Shown: one piece after another, positions 32,636-43,025 of the stretch
How positions within the stretch are numbered: position 1 is the stretch's first letter
Layout of the letters: each line of letters opens with the position of its first letter
Origin: Bacteroidota bacterium
Lineage (GTDB): Bacteria; Bacteroidota; Bacteroidia; Bacteroidales; VadinHA17
Reading direction: 5' to 3'
Length of the DNA stretch: 64,000 nt
Assembly: GCA_018262715.1 (NCBI GenBank)
Contig: JADFDS010000008.1
Span: forward strand, 24,259 to 88,258
The notes under the pieces: generated by a model
What the model was told of the DNA's origin: nothing
Seen by the model: the letters and a program-made list of their open reading frames with translations, nothing else
Databases searched by the model: none
Program-made: the position numbers and the translations under genes

Positions 32636-32775
32636 GTTCTACAATGCAGTATGGCCAAAATCGCACATCGCACATCGCAATTCTGTATGGCCAAAATCGC
32701 ACATCGCACATCGCACATCGCAATTCTGTATGGCCAAAATCGCACATCGCACATCGCACATCGCAATTCTGTATG
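32636..32775 (+). repeat. Tandem dispersed-repeat units upstream of pbpC
   Basis: TACAATGC, then at least three units of roughly 36-45 bp, each 'CTGTATGGCCAAAATCGC' followed by two or three ACATCGC. The hairpin head is reduced to half (ATGGCC without the returning arm). It lies in the 191-bp gap between A2M and pbpC, together with a GCCTCTTGCCTATT microrepeat at about 32800-32826. Confidence 0.8.
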
Positions 32776-32820
32776 GCCTGCCACCAATTCCACTACTGCC
32801 TAATGCCAATTGCCTCTTGC

Positions 32821-35800
32821 CTATTTTTTCACCTCTACACCAAATCCCGGCCGGCGTGCAGCGTAAGACTCGTCATAGAGTGCCTCGCAAACCACCGCGG
32901 GCATGCTGTAACTGCCACGGTACGAGGCCGTCAGAATGATGAAGAATTTCTTCGTCTCACCTGACCGCAGACTGAAATAGGTGTAAACACGGTCATCCCT
33001 GTAGTCGCGGTAGTCATAGGCCCCCTCCTTCAACTGCAACCCGGCATCGAAGAGACGCGTGTTCTGTATCTCCCACCCCGACGGCACCATCTGCGTCAGA
33101 GCCAGATTAACGACAGGCCGGAACGTGGTATTCGTCACGTCAACAGCCATTATGAAACTAGTCCCCTGAGCCAGCGAGCTGACATTGACAGGTTCTGACT
33201 CCATATTGAAATAACTGACCTTCATTGCAAGGTTGTTTTCCTTCACGGTCATGTCAGCCACAGAAGGCACCCCCTCCTCGGTGACGGTCACATACAGCGG
33301 ATTTTCGCTCTCGTTCTCAACCACCAGCCGGTTGGAAGCGGCAGGAGTGAAGTTCTTCATGATGGCGCCGCCGTCAGTACTGAGCTTTTCACGGTTGCCG
33401 TTAAACTCCAGCGTCGCCTTCAGCGGTTTCGATGCATCGCTCTTCATCATCTTCGCGTAGTTCATGTACGCAAACAGGCCCCACGCTGTCGTCTGTGTGC
33501 TGTACCACGTGTCATGGCTCAATGCCTCGGCCACATCCTTCAGCAGTTCAATTGATTCGCCCGTATTGCCCATCTGCGTGAGGGTATACAGTATTATCGA
33601 CTGGTCCCTGAGCGAGCTGCCATAGTAATAGTTCACATAGTCGTCCTCGGTCTTCAGGTTCCGCACGTCAATCAGCGTCTGCGCCACCTCGGTCCGTCCC
33701 GTTGTGGCATAGGCAGCTGCAAGGAACCACCTGGCCAGTGCCGGCAGATCGGTAATCTCGCGCATGCGGTTCATTGCGCCCTTGTCGGGCGAACCGGCCA
33801 GGGCCAGAGTAAAGATCCTGTAAGCCTGGTCATTTGCCGTATAACGATATTGTGGCTGATATCTCCATGCCGAGGCCTGCTTCCTCTGGTATGAGGTCCA
33901 TTTACGGATGAACCCTGCCGGGATGGCATATCCGGCTTTCTGTGCCTCAACGGCGAAATGTCCCACGTATGACGTCACCCAGTCGTCAGGATAGGTGCCG
34001 CCGGGCCAGAGTGTCACTGCCCCCGAAGCCATCTGCCTGGTTGAGAGGGCACGCAAAGCCTCCTGCACGTTATTGCGGACAACGGCAGGATTATCAAGCC
34101 CGGATCCCAGCAGATCAGGCAGGTAGACCTGCGGGAACGCCGCGGAGGTGATCTGTTCGGAACAGCCGTGCGGGAACGAGGTGAGATACTTCAGGCGCTT
34201 GCTCAGATTCACTGACGGCAGCGTAAATATCTCAACCGACACTGCAGATGTTCCCGCCATGCCAAACGGTGAGAAACTCTTTTCGAACTTTTGTCCTTTG
34301 GCTACCGACTTTGTCTCGGCCCTCCTGTCGGGCGGATTGGGCGACCGCACCGGAACCGTCAGATCGTATGACGCCTTTTCGCCGCTCCCCTCGGCGCTGA
34401 CGCTGATTTTTGCCGTTCCCGTCCGCGTCGCAGTGCTGAACATCAGCTCCAGATCCTTGTCGCCCGGTTCGCTGAAACTTACCGCCCCTGCTGACTCCGT
34501 CATTGTGATCATATCGTTCGCCGTGGCGGAAACACTGACACCGGAAATCTTCTTATCCTGTGCAAACACGGTGACCGGCAGAGCTACCTTGTCGCCCGGC
34601 GAGAGCACCCTCGGGGCTGTTGCCAGGATCATCAGCGGGTCAGCCACCGTCACTGTTTTCTCGGCTGCGCCGAAGCTGTTGGCTTTCCCGGCCGCGGTGA
34701 CCATCACCCTTACCGATCCGGTGTACTGCGGCAGCCTGATCTTATGCGACGCCGTCTTCCCCGGGGCGAGGGTGAAGGGACCGATGAACCTTACGACAGG
34801 TTCGAAACGGCGCTCCCTGTTCTTGCTCTGGTCGATGGCTGCCTCACTTCCTCCTATCGCGAATCCGCGCCCCAGCTTGCCTCCGAAAGCACCGAAGACG
34901 ATGTCATAAAGGTCCCATGTCTTCACTCCAAGAGCATTCTTGACGAAGAACCACTTCCACGGGTCAGGCGTACGGAACCCTGTCAGGTCAAGCAGACCAT
35001 CATCAACCACTGCCAGCGTGTATGTCATCTCCTGGCGGTTCTTCTCCTCAACGCGGATCTCAACCTCCTGCTGCGAGCGGATCTTGTCAGGCATTGTGAT
35101 CACCGGCACAAGCTTCGTGGCCGGGTCCTCAACCATCACCGGGATCACCCCGTAAAGCCTCACCGGCGCATCATTGACCGTCTGCGAGTGAGGCTGCAGC
35201 ATCGTAACATAGAGATAGGCGTTGGGAGCCATGGCCGGTGTTGCCTTGATCTTCACCTCGGTGTTGCCGGCCCGGGTCTTGACCTCAGTCACGTCAAGCA
35301 AGCCGGTGGCATTCTCAATGGTGACAATGGCGCGACCGTTCTCCGGCGCCGGGAAGGTGAGACTGATCTCATCACCCACGCTGTATTTTTCCCTGTCAGT
35401 GTTGAGCTGCAGAAGGCTGGCGCCGTCGTTGCCTCCCGGCTTCATGCCGTAATCCCACGGCCAGTCAACCAGCACTATGATTCCGGTGGAGTGCCCCGAG
35501 GGGAGTGTTGCCCTGACCAGGTAACGCCCCCAGTCCTCCTTGCCGACGCTGAATGAGGTCTTGCCCTCACCGCCGGAGGTGGTGATTGTCTCAGAGAAAA
35601 TATTGGCATTTCTTTCGCCGGAGATATAGGAACCGAGGTATTCATCATCAGATTCCCACCACCAGCGGTAATCGAGCTTGTATACATTGATCTCCACCTC
35701 GCTGCGGACCGGTTTGCCGTTCTTGTCGAGGGTCACCAGCCTGACCTCGTTGGGACGGTCAGTATAGATGATTCGTCCGGTAGCTCCCAGTGCGGGAATA

Positions 35801-38385
35801 TTCATCCCGACGAAGGCGGGGTACGGTGCATACGGAACCACGGTCCGGGTTATGCTGGCATCACCGCCCTTTTCAAACACCCTGGTGGTGAATATCGCGT
35901 TGAGCATGCCCGGAGCCTGCATTTGTTCATCAGGAGAGAAGGAGACCGAAGCTTCGCCGGAGCTGTTGATGTCACCGTCGAAGATAGTCTGGCTCTCGAA
36001 GTAAAACTGTGCGGAAGGATCATCGAAGTTATACTGCCGGTATCTCTCGAAGGAGGTTTTGACAGGTTTCAGGAGCATCTCGACGGTTGATCGCATGTCG
36101 CGGGCCGTTGAGCCGTTGAGCCATGTGACCTTCATGTTTCCGTTGATGGTGTTGTCGTCTCCGCCGGCCACGGCATCGGGGAAGTCAAGTTTAATCTTCA
36201 GCCTGTTGGGCTTGACAGTCTCCACCTTGATAACTTTTGTGAAAGTTGCTGCGCCTATCCTCACCTGTGCGCGGTAGTTGCCGGTCTCAGCATCGTCAGC
36301 CGTTACGGTTGTAAAGGCGAGGAAGCCCCTGTCGTTGAGGGTGGTAACCTGGTCATCGATGCGCTGGCCCTTACTGTTGTAAAGCTCGAAGTGTACCGGG
36401 TGGCCGGCCGGCAGCCCTTTACCAAGATCGCGCACGATTACGCCGACATAGATCGAGTCTCCCGGCCTGCGGACGTCACGCTCAGTAAACAGAAATGCCT
36501 TTATGCCATCCTGGGGCGACTCGCCCGAGACATCAAAAGAGCTCATTGACAGCGCATTGCCATCGAGCAGCGAGAGGTAGTTGCGGTTCTTGTCCTTTCG
36601 TGCTATCACCAGAAAGGGTTTCCTGGGACAGGGTATTGCGGCTATCCCGCTCCTGTCAGTGGTGGCTGAACCCATCAGCTGGTTCTGGAAGTCATATGCC
36701 TCTACCGTTGCACCCTCGACAGGATCAGCGGTGAGAAGGTCTCTGACGAAGATGCGGAGGTTGTTGTCAGGACCGCTTTTGGCAATTATTCCCAGGTCTG
36801 AAGCCAGTATATTACGGACCAGTTTCTTATCGGGACTGTAAAATGCATCGCTGCACGGGTTTTCGTATTCCCGCCAGTTGTAGGCGTACTCGTAGAAGAG
36901 GCCTTCCTCCGAGAAGGAGTAATAGTCATCAGAACCTTCCCAGCGGCGGTCATTGTCGGCCAGTTCAAGCATCTCCTCGTATTTTGAGTGTTTACGTTCG
37001 CCCGTACATGGGTAGAGTGAATATGAGGGACGCATGCCGAGCTCTATCCGGTAGAGAATACCCTGTTCCGGCTCGATATAGTTGGCGAGGTCGATTGTAA
37101 AGAGGTTATATCCGTTGGGATCGAAGCCTGCGCTGCCTGTGAGGTCAACGCGTCCGCGGTAGACCGGCCTGCCGAACTGCGTGATGCTGTTCTGGTAGTA
37201 GTTGGCCTCACCCATGTTGTTCTGCTGGAGGAAGTACGGGAGGTTGTTCTCGAAGATCTTTATGATGGTGAGGTCAACGGCGCTCAGGTTGGCGGCCAGG
37301 AAGGGGAAGATAATTTCTCCCGACGAGGGCATGATGACGCCCCGGCCGGCTGATTTTATACCCGGTTCCACCGGGGTGAAGTTAATGCTGCGCTTCACAG
37401 GTTCTCCGAGCCGTTCACCGCGGGTGTTGCGGAGAGAGCCGTCAACGGTCAGTTCAACGACGCCGCTCACATTTTCACCGGGAATCACCAGGAGCCTGTT
37501 GGCTTCGGCGCTGATGGTCATGGGGAACGACGGATCGGCGGTCACCATCCCGTCGGGCTCACCGGCAGCGTCAAGAAGGTCGGAAAAGAAAATCTCAATG
37601 CTCTTGCTCTCCCCGGCGCTGATTTTCACATCGGTGACGGTGAAGACACCTTCGGCGGGTATCGTTACAGCCATTTCGCCCTTAGACTTTATACCATATG
37701 CGTTTCCGTTCCAGGTCACGGTGAGCTCACTCTTCTCCTTCGCTCTGCGTATCTTTTCAACTGAAAAGTTATGGACGTTTCCTCCCGAGTGGTCCCAGAC
37801 AATGGATTCATTGCGCTTCCCGACGCTGACGGTGAGGTACTTCTCCACCTCGGCATTATCAATCTGGTCAGAGGTGACGAGGGTGCCGGTTAGGGTGTAG
37901 GTGTTTCCGTCAGGAAGGTCGACGGTAACGGGATTGAGGCTTACGGTGAAGTTCTTCTCCACGGTGCGGAAGGCCAGGGGAAAGAAGCGGAAGCGCTCCT
38001 CCACGGCGCCCAGCCTGCTCATGTCAAGCGTGCCCTGGTAGGCGGTGCCCGGCGCCAGCAGCTTTGACGGCTTGAATACCAGTGTGATGTCATCAGCCCA
38101 CTCCGCTGATCCCTTCAACGCAGGCGTGAATGAGAAGAGCCCCTGTGTGCGCGTACGGTCAACGGTGGCTGCAAACTCCGGGGTAAATACTACCTGGAGC
38201 GTGCCGTTCACCGGAACGATGCCTGAAGTGTAGGCGGAGATGAATTTACTGAATCCCTTGTCAATGACGGTGACGGCAGGAGAGACTGCCCCGGAGCTGC
38301 TGGCGCCGGACTCTTTCTTTCCCTGCCCGCATGACATTGAAATGACGGCAATAACAGCCGTGACCAGGAGAAGACGACGGTTCAT
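32821..38385 (-). CDS. Bacterial alpha-2-macroglobulin family lipoprotein
   Basis: 1854 residues from the Met at 38385, which begins a lipoprotein signal peptide (LLLVTAVIAVISMSC); the ORF-track start adds 24 residues with no signal character. MG/A2M domains follow, including FLFTERDVRRPGDSIYVGVIVRD (MG2-like), and the thioester site HGCSEQ near residue 1405, so the Cys-Gln pair that traps proteases is intact. The end is a Bacteroidota-type receptor-like domain. Bacterial A2Ms are thought to capture invading proteases in the periplasm while PBP1C repairs the wall; here pbpC is next downstream after a repeat-filled gap of 191 bp. Confidence 0.93.
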   Translation of the reverse strand: MNRRLLLVTAVIAVISMSCGQGKKESGASSSGAVSPAVTVIDKGFSKFISAYTSGIVPVNGTLQVVFTPEFAATVDRTRTQGLFSFTPALKGSAEWADDITLVFKPSKLLAPGTAYQGTLDMSRLGAVEERFRFFPLAFRTVEKNFTVSLNPVTVDLPDGNTYTLTGTLVTSDQIDNAEVEKYLTVSVGKRNESIVWDHSGGNVHNFSVEKIRRAKEKSELTVTWNGNAYGIKSKGEMAVTIPAEGVFTVTDVKISAGESKSIEIFFSDLLDAAGEPDGMVTADPSFPMTISAEANRLLVIPGENVSGVVELTVDGSLRNTRGERLGEPVKRSINFTPVEPGIKSAGRGVIMPSSGEIIFPFLAANLSAVDLTIIKIFENNLPYFLQQNNMGEANYYQNSITQFGRPVYRGRVDLTGSAGFDPNGYNLFTIDLANYIEPEQGILYRIELGMRPSYSLYPCTGERKHSKYEEMLELADNDRRWEGSDDYYSFSEEGLFYEYAYNWREYENPCSDAFYSPDKKLVRNILASDLGIIAKSGPDNNLRIFVRDLLTADPVEGATVEAYDFQNQLMGSATTDRSGIAAIPCPRKPFLVIARKDKNRNYLSLLDGNALSMSSFDVSGESPQDGIKAFLFTERDVRRPGDSIYVGVIVRDLGKGLPAGHPVHFELYNSKGQRIDDQVTTLNDRGFLAFTTVTADDAETGNYRAQVRIGAATFTKVIKVETVKPNRLKIKLDFPDAVAGGDDNTINGNMKVTWLNGSTARDMRSTVEMLLKPVKTSFERYRQYNFDDPSAQFYFESQTIFDGDINSSGEASVSFSPDEQMQAPGMLNAIFTTRVFEKGGDASITRTVVPYAPYPAFVGMNIPALGATGRIIYTDRPNEVRLVTLDKNGKPVRSEVEINVYKLDYRWWWESDDEYLGSYISGERNANIFSETITTSGGEGKTSFSVGKEDWGRYLVRATLPSGHSTGIIVLVDWPWDYGMKPGGNDGASLLQLNTDREKYSVGDEISLTFPAPENGRAIVTIENATGLLDVTEVKTRAGNTEVKIKATPAMAPNAYLYVTMLQPHSQTVNDAPVRLYGVIPVMVEDPATKLVPVITMPDKIRSQQEVEIRVEEKNRQEMTYTLAVVDDGLLDLTGFRTPDPWKWFFVKNALGVKTWDLYDIVFGAFGGKLGRGFAIGGSEAAIDQSKNRERRFEPVVRFIGPFTLAPGKTASHKIRLPQYTGSVRVMVTAAGKANSFGAAEKTVTVADPLMILATAPRVLSPGDKVALPVTVFAQDKKISGVSVSATANDMITMTESAGAVSFSEPGDKDLELMFSTATRTGTAKISVSAEGSGEKASYDLTVPVRSPNPPDRRAETKSVAKGQKFEKSFSPFGMAGTSAVSVEIFTLPSVNLSKRLKYLTSFPHGCSEQITSAAFPQVYLPDLLGSGLDNPAVVRNNVQEALRALSTRQMASGAVTLWPGGTYPDDWVTSYVGHFAVEAQKAGYAIPAGFIRKWTSYQRKQASAWRYQPQYRYTANDQAYRIFTLALAGSPDKGAMNRMREITDLPALARWFLAAAYATTGRTEVAQTLIDVRNLKTEDDYVNYYYGSSLRDQSIILYTLTQMGNTGESIELLKDVAEALSHDTWYSTQTTAWGLFAYMNYAKMMKSDASKPLKATLEFNGNREKLSTDGGAIMKNFTPAASNRLVVENESENPLYVTVTEEGVPSVADMTVKENNLAMKVSYFNMESEPVNVSSLAQGTSFIMAVDVTNTTFRPVVNLALTQMVPSGWEIQNTRLFDAGLQLKEGAYDYRDYRDDRVYTYFSLRSGETKKFFIILTASYRGSYSMPAVVCEALYDESYAARRPGFGVEVKK

Positions 38386-38466
38386 AGTATATTTTATTAC
38401 AGGTTCATTCAGACAGCAGTACTCACTTTCAGGCTCACATGGTTCCGGTGATCTCACTCAGATGAT

Positions 38467-39369
38467 TCAGACAGCAGTGATCTCGGCCCTGAGCTTCGCC
38501 ACATAATCACGTATCTCATCCAGGGTATCCACGGTGACGGTCATCTCCGTACCCGTGGTGGTGATCACCTGCCGGAGGGTGTCAACGGTGATGTCTCCCG
38601 GCTGATAATAAATATCGAAAGTGTCAAACCAGCGATTGAGGTACTTCAGTTTCTTGGTGTAAAAAACGACCATCGGGTCACTGTAATAGTTTTTCATGAA
38701 GCTCAGCAGGGAGATCAGAGAGTATTTCTGTTCGGCGATCTTGCCCACCACCTGCGGATCAGGATTCGCGGGGTCATAAGCCAGCTGCGTGGCGAGGTAC
38801 ATCGACTCTATCCATCCTCCCATGAGCATCAGTCCGAGGGTCCCCTCGTTGCCTTCCTCGCGGAGGTGGTGGTCAATCTTGCTGTAAACATCGTTCATAA
38901 TCCGTGTCACCGAGTCGGGATTGCTCATTTCCGGATCGAGGCTTTTTATGGCATCGGAGACGAAGGAGTCGGGCATGCTGAGGCGGTTGCTGAGTGTCTT
39001 CAGGGTGTTGAAATAGCTCATTGTCTGCCTGTTGACGCCGAAGAGCTTGACATAGCCCATGTCTACTCCGTATACGCCGAGGTTCATTGCCGCCTTGTAG
39101 CTGCTCATGTAGAGATCGCGGTTCTCGGGCGGGAGGATGATTGTGTCATTGAAGTGGATGCCCAGTCTCTCGAAGATGTTGCATACCTCCACGGGTGTCA
39201 TGAGGCCGTAATAGATTTCTCTTATGCGTGTGGTGTCACCCGGAGATTCCGGGATGTATGTAGAAAAGACCGGCGCCGGCGCTTTGATGCCCTTGTCTGT
39301 CCTGTTGCATGATGCGGTGAGCAGAATCACGGCGCATGTGGCAACGGTCACAGTCAGGAAATGTCTCAT
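38467..39369 (-). CDS. Hypothetical lipoprotein, about 300 aa
   Basis: From the Met at 39369 the protein has a lipoprotein signal (TVTVATCAVILLTASC). The ORF track begins 41 residues earlier, inside a dispersed repeat (NRKSQIAH...), which is clearly not native. The mature part is helical (GVYGVDMGYVKLFG, TLGLMLMGGWIESMYLATQLA) and I do not recognise a family with a known role. It is 81 bp upstream of the A2M gene on the same strand and may be co-transcribed. Confidence 0.8.
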   Translation of the reverse strand: MRHFLTVTVATCAVILLTASCNRTDKGIKAPAPVFSTYIPESPGDTTRIREIYYGLMTPVEVCNIFERLGIHFNDTIILPPENRDLYMSSYKAAMNLGVYGVDMGYVKLFGVNRQTMSYFNTLKTLSNRLSMPDSFVSDAIKSLDPEMSNPDSVTRIMNDVYSKIDHHLREEGNEGTLGLMLMGGWIESMYLATQLAYDPANPDPQVVGKIAEQKYSLISLLSFMKNYYSDPMVVFYTKKLKYLNRWFDTFDIYYQPGDITVDTLRQVITTTGTEMTVTVDTLDEIRDYVAKLRAEITAV

Positions 39370-39404
39370 TGTATGCAGAAATTTGCCACAAGGTAATAAA
39401 AAGT

Positions 39405-39550
39405 TGCGATTTGCGATTTGCGATGTTGCGATGTTGACCCAGACCAACAGGCATTTTAGATGTGCGATCTGTGATTTGCGATTGCCGATCATCCTCGTGG
39501 ACGCGGTCCCGATAGCCGGAAGTTGTCGGGGGGGGCAGGCATTGTAGCAC
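39405..39550 (-). repeat. Dispersed elements upstream of the 300-aa lipoprotein
   Basis: On the minus strand: TACAATGC, CCTGCC, then a hairpin CCCGACAACTTCCGGCTATCGGG; then CGCAATCGCAAATCAC..GATCGCACATC; then AAATGCCTGTTGGTCTGGG and ATCGCAACATCGCAAATCGC. Two units of the same plan as elsewhere, one with a different, longer hairpin. The similar CCCGATAGCCG hairpin overlaps the pbpC start. Confidence 0.7.
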
Positions 39551-39556
39551 GCGTGA

Positions 39557-41524
39557 TCAGATAATCAGCCTCCCGCCCAGGCCGGCGGAGATCTTCTTCT
39601 GCAGCGAGGTCATCGCCTTGTACTGCTCCTGCAACCCGGATATCTTATCATCATCACCGGCCGCCTCCGCCATCGCTTTGCGTATCTCCTTCTGCATCAT
39701 CTTGATCTTGTCTCCCTTGAACTTGAGGACCGAATCGGGAACGATCTCCTTTATTTTCATCTCTTCAGTCTCGACGTATGCACCGTGTTTGTTCCAGATG
39801 CGGCTGAGGGTGTCCTTTTCCGTCAGCATGTCAACGGTGACGGCGCTGATGGCGGGATTGGCATGATGCACGAAGTTCCTGTCGCCGGGGATGAGACCCT
39901 GGTTGACAGAGAAGGTGATCTCATCGTACATCGCCGCGAAGACCGGATCATCAAACGTCAGTCCGTCTTCATTTATCTCAGAAATAATATAATCAGCCAC
40001 GGTGGTGACGGTTTCAGTGCCTGTCTCCTTGTCGGTGTGGCGGGTGAGCACCTCTGAGCCGTAGCGAATGAGCATCCGGATGACCTCCCTCTCCGAGTAA
40101 AATGATGTCTCTTCCTTCTTCTTATGACGCTGCGACGGGGCCGTGGTTGTTGTGGCGGTCATGTCCGACAGGTTGCCGGAGGCGGTCTCCTGCCCGGGCC
40201 AGGCGTTGCGGTAGCGGAAACTTTCCTGCTTGCGGAGCTTCATCACCTCGTCAAGCACCACCTCCTCGGGCATGCCGAGCTGCGTGCTGCACTCCTTGAC
40301 ATAAACAGTGCGGGTGATCTGATCCGGGATGACGGCAATGGAGCGGACCACCTCGCGCACCAGGTTGGCACGCCTGACGGGATCGCTCTGCGCCTCATCG
40401 AGGAGTATCCTTGTTTTGAACCGTATAAAATCGGTCTCATTATCCTTCAGATATTTCCTGTATTCTTCGTCCGAGACTTTTTTCGAGTAAGAGTCAGGGT
40501 CTTCGCCGTCAGGCAGAACGACGATACGCACGTTCATCCCCTCCTCCAGTACCATGTCAGTGCCTCTGAGTGAGGCTTTTATGCCGGCGGAGTCGCCGTC
40601 GTAGAGCATGGTGATGTTGGGAGTGAACCGTTTGATGAGGCGTATCTGTTCCTGCGTCAGGGCGGTGCCGGAGGAGGCCACGACGTTCTCCACACCTGAC
40701 TCATGCATCGAGAGCACGTCGGTGTAACCCTCGACCAGGTAGCAGCGATCCTCTTTAATGATTGCCTGGCGCGCCTGGAAGATGCCATAGACGATGCGGC
40801 TCTTATGATAGACCTCGGTCTCGGGGGTGTTGACGTATTTGGCTGCCTTCGGGTCTGTCTTTATTATTCGTCCGCCGAAACCCAGCACCTGCCCTGAGAG
40901 CGAGTGTATCGGGAACATTATCCGTCCCGCGAAGCGGTCGAACATGTACCCCTCCTTATCTATTGTGAGGCCGCTGGAGACCAGGTACTCAGTCTTGTAG
41001 CCTGCGGCGATGGCTTTTTTGGTGAAGTCGTCGCGCCGCTCATTGCAATAGCCCACCTCGAACTTGCGGAGGACGGCGTCGGCGAAGCCCCTCTCGCGGA
41101 AGTAGGAGAGGCCGAGGGCCATCCCCTCGTGGCCGTGGAAGAGATTTTCGGTGAACTGGCGAGCCGCATACTGTGTGACCACCAGGATGCTCTCGCGCTC
41201 ATTCTGTTTGGCCAGTTCCTCGGGGGTGACCTCCTTCTCCTCGATCTCTATGTGGTATTTCTTTGCCAGCCAGCGGAGCGCCTCGGGGTATGAGAGGTGC
41301 TCGTGCTCCATGATGAAGTTTACGGCGTTGCCCCCCTTGCCGCAGCCGAAGCACTTGAAGATCCCCTTGGCGGGGGAAACGGTGAACGAGGGTGTCTTCT
41401 CGTTATGGAACGGACAGAGACCCAGCATGTTGACCCCTCTTCGCTTCAGCGACACGAACTCGGAAACGACGTCTGTTATCTGCGCCGCGTCGAAGATTCG
41501 TTCTATGGTGGAGTGGTCTATCAT
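39557..41524 (-). CDS. dnaG: DNA primase
   Basis: 655 residues: N-terminal CHC2 zinc finger (CPFHNEKTPSF...FKCFGCGKGG, about 37-65), DnaG catalytic core, Toprim motif (LVEGYTDVLSMHESG, near residue 265) with DGDSAG, and a C-terminal DnaB-interacting region. It lays RNA primers at the replication fork. A ~150-residue C-terminal part is diverged, as usual in Bacteroidota. It is divergent from the DUF1573 gene across a 177-bp gap with no clear promoter boxes. Confidence 0.97.
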   Translation of the reverse strand: MIDHSTIERIFDAAQITDVVSEFVSLKRRGVNMLGLCPFHNEKTPSFTVSPAKGIFKCFGCGKGGNAVNFIMEHEHLSYPEALRWLAKKYHIEIEEKEVTPEELAKQNERESILVVTQYAARQFTENLFHGHEGMALGLSYFRERGFADAVLRKFEVGYCNERRDDFTKKAIAAGYKTEYLVSSGLTIDKEGYMFDRFAGRIMFPIHSLSGQVLGFGGRIIKTDPKAAKYVNTPETEVYHKSRIVYGIFQARQAIIKEDRCYLVEGYTDVLSMHESGVENVVASSGTALTQEQIRLIKRFTPNITMLYDGDSAGIKASLRGTDMVLEEGMNVRIVVLPDGEDPDSYSKKVSDEEYRKYLKDNETDFIRFKTRILLDEAQSDPVRRANLVREVVRSIAVIPDQITRTVYVKECSTQLGMPEEVVLDEVMKLRKQESFRYRNAWPGQETASGNLSDMTATTTTAPSQRHKKKEETSFYSEREVIRMLIRYGSEVLTRHTDKETGTETVTTVADYIISEINEDGLTFDDPVFAAMYDEITFSVNQGLIPGDRNFVHHANPAISAVTVDMLTEKDTLSRIWNKHGAYVETEEMKIKEIVPDSVLKFKGDKIKMMQKEIRKAMAEAAGDDDKISGLQEQYKAMTSLQKKISAGLGGRLII

Positions 41525-41701
41525 GAGTCAGTAAAGTTACTTAATAAAATTGTCAGGTCTGAAAGTTCCGTATTCCTACGCCTTCGTTTTTGAATTATCA
41601 CTCTTTTAAGGTAATTTAGTATATCACAAGTCAGGCTTTCGGAGTATCTTTTTTGATTTTTTTACGTTAAAACAATTGATACCCATTTATTGTAAAGGTT
41701 T

Positions 41702-42109
41702 ATGAAACATAAGATTGTCACACTGATTTCGTTTGTCTTGCTTTCATTGGTTTCCCTTGCATGGATAGGACCTGCAGTAGCTGGCAACGAAGAGGGTCCG
41801 CGTCTCTCTTTTTCAGAGACTGATTATGACTTTGGCATACTTGCTCCGGGCGACGAGGCGATCCACTACTTCGTCTTTACCAATACCGGCGACAAACCTC
41901 TGGTCATAATCAATGTAAGGACATCGTGCGGATGCATGGCCTCAGACTGGAACAAAAAGCCTGTTGGTGCCGGAGTAAAAGACTCGCTGAAGGTTGAGTA
42001 CAATACAAAAATCAAGGGCACATTCAGCAAAGCCATCACTGTTCAGTCAAATGCCCTGAATTCGTCCGTTGATCTTAACATAAGGGGTAACGTAGTAAAA
42101 TCGAAATAA
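41702..42109 (+). CDS. DUF1573 domain protein
   Basis: 135 residues with a signal peptide (VLLSLVSLAWIGPAVAG) and one DUF1573 domain: LSFSETDYDFGILAPGDEAIHYFVFTN...VRTSCGCMASDW...VEYNTKIKGTF. These ASH-like beta domains are very common in Bacteroidota periplasmic or surface proteins; their role is unknown. It is followed after 11 bp by the FISUMP lipoprotein, so it starts a four-gene envelope cluster. Confidence 0.92.
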   Translation: MKHKIVTLISFVLLSLVSLAWIGPAVAGNEEGPRLSFSETDYDFGILAPGDEAIHYFVFTNTGDKPLVIINVRTSCGCMASDWNKKPVGAGVKDSLKVEYNTKIKGTFSKAITVQSNALNSSVDLNIRGNVVKSK

Positions 42110-42120
42110 AATCAGAAGCT

Positions 42121-43017
42121 ATGGCGATATCTCCGGTGACGGGCAGATACATAAGAATCCTTGAAGCTATTTTTTTCGCACTGCTGCTGAGCATGTGTTC
42201 AGGCAACGAGATACCAGACCCATTGGAACTGGAGCTGATCACCACCGATGTCACGGCATTCAATGAATCCGACGGTTCCATCACTCTCGGGGTGTACGGA
42301 GGCGTGGCCCCTTATGCCTTCAGCTGGTCAAACGGCGCTATAACTAAGGATATTGAAGGTCTGCCTGCAGGAATTTATTCGGTTACGGTACGCGATGCGG
42401 CTGATTCTGTCGCCACTGCAACAGATACTGTTAATCAGCCCATACCTGACGATATTGTGATTGACATCCAGGGCAACATCTACAAAACCATTGTCATTGG
42501 CGATCAGACCTGGATGCAACAGAACCTGAGGGTCACTGTTACACCTGACAGCGTTCCGGTGATTTGCCATGCGTACCCGGGCGATGAGGATAATGCAGCC
42601 ACATACGGCAGGCTATACAGCTGGGATGTGGTCATGAACGGTTCGACACAGGAAAAGGCGCAGGGACTCTGTCCCACAGGCTGGCACATCCCGTCAGACG
42701 AGGAGTGGAAGATACTTGAGATATTTCTGGGTATGACACGCACCGAGGCTGATCTTACAAATGTATGGCGCGGAACTGGCATTGGAACGAAGCTCGCCAA
42801 AGGCGGAGAGTCCGGTTATGAAGCCCTCTATGCCGGAAGACGACTCCCGGGAGGAAGCTTTTCCCTGCTGGATGGGTACGAGTATATCTGGACATCAACG
42901 GAGTACGGCTCCAACGCATGGCGAAGATGCCTTGATACAATACAGACTACTGTAGGCAGGTGGAATACCTTCCCGAAGACATACGGCTTTTCAGTCAGAT
43001 GCATAAAGAACCAATAG
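42121..43017 (+). CDS. SprB-repeat and FISUMP-domain lipoprotein
   Basis: 298 residues. A lipoprotein-like leader ends at LLLSMC. An SprB-type repeat follows (TDVTAFNESDGSITLGVYGG...YAFSWSNGA...LPAGIYSVTVRDA, about 40-95), then a FISUMP domain (IGDQTWMQQNLRV...YGRLYSWDVVMNG...GLCPTGWHIPSDEEW...ARR-like GFSVRCIKN end). FISUMP proteins are surface-exposed and abundant in Bacteroidota and Fibrobacter; their roles are mostly unknown. It lies between DUF1573 and a small lipoprotein, all closely spaced. Confidence 0.9.
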   Translation: MAISPVTGRYIRILEAIFFALLLSMCSGNEIPDPLELELITTDVTAFNESDGSITLGVYGGVAPYAFSWSNGAITKDIEGLPAGIYSVTVRDAADSVATATDTVNQPIPDDIVIDIQGNIYKTIVIGDQTWMQQNLRVTVTPDSVPVICHAYPGDEDNAATYGRLYSWDVVMNGSTQEKAQGLCPTGWHIPSDEEWKILEIFLGMTRTEADLTNVWRGTGIGTKLAKGGESGYEALYAGRRLPGGSFSLLDGYEYIWTSTEYGSNAWRRCLDTIQTTVGRWNTFPKTYGFSVRCIKNQ

Positions 43018-43025
43018 CAACAGTT

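Noticed and set aside
34148-37900. Forward ORFs opposite the A2M gene (up to 270 aa)
   Set aside because: They lie within a continuous 1854-residue A2M reading frame and show no domain or signal of their own.
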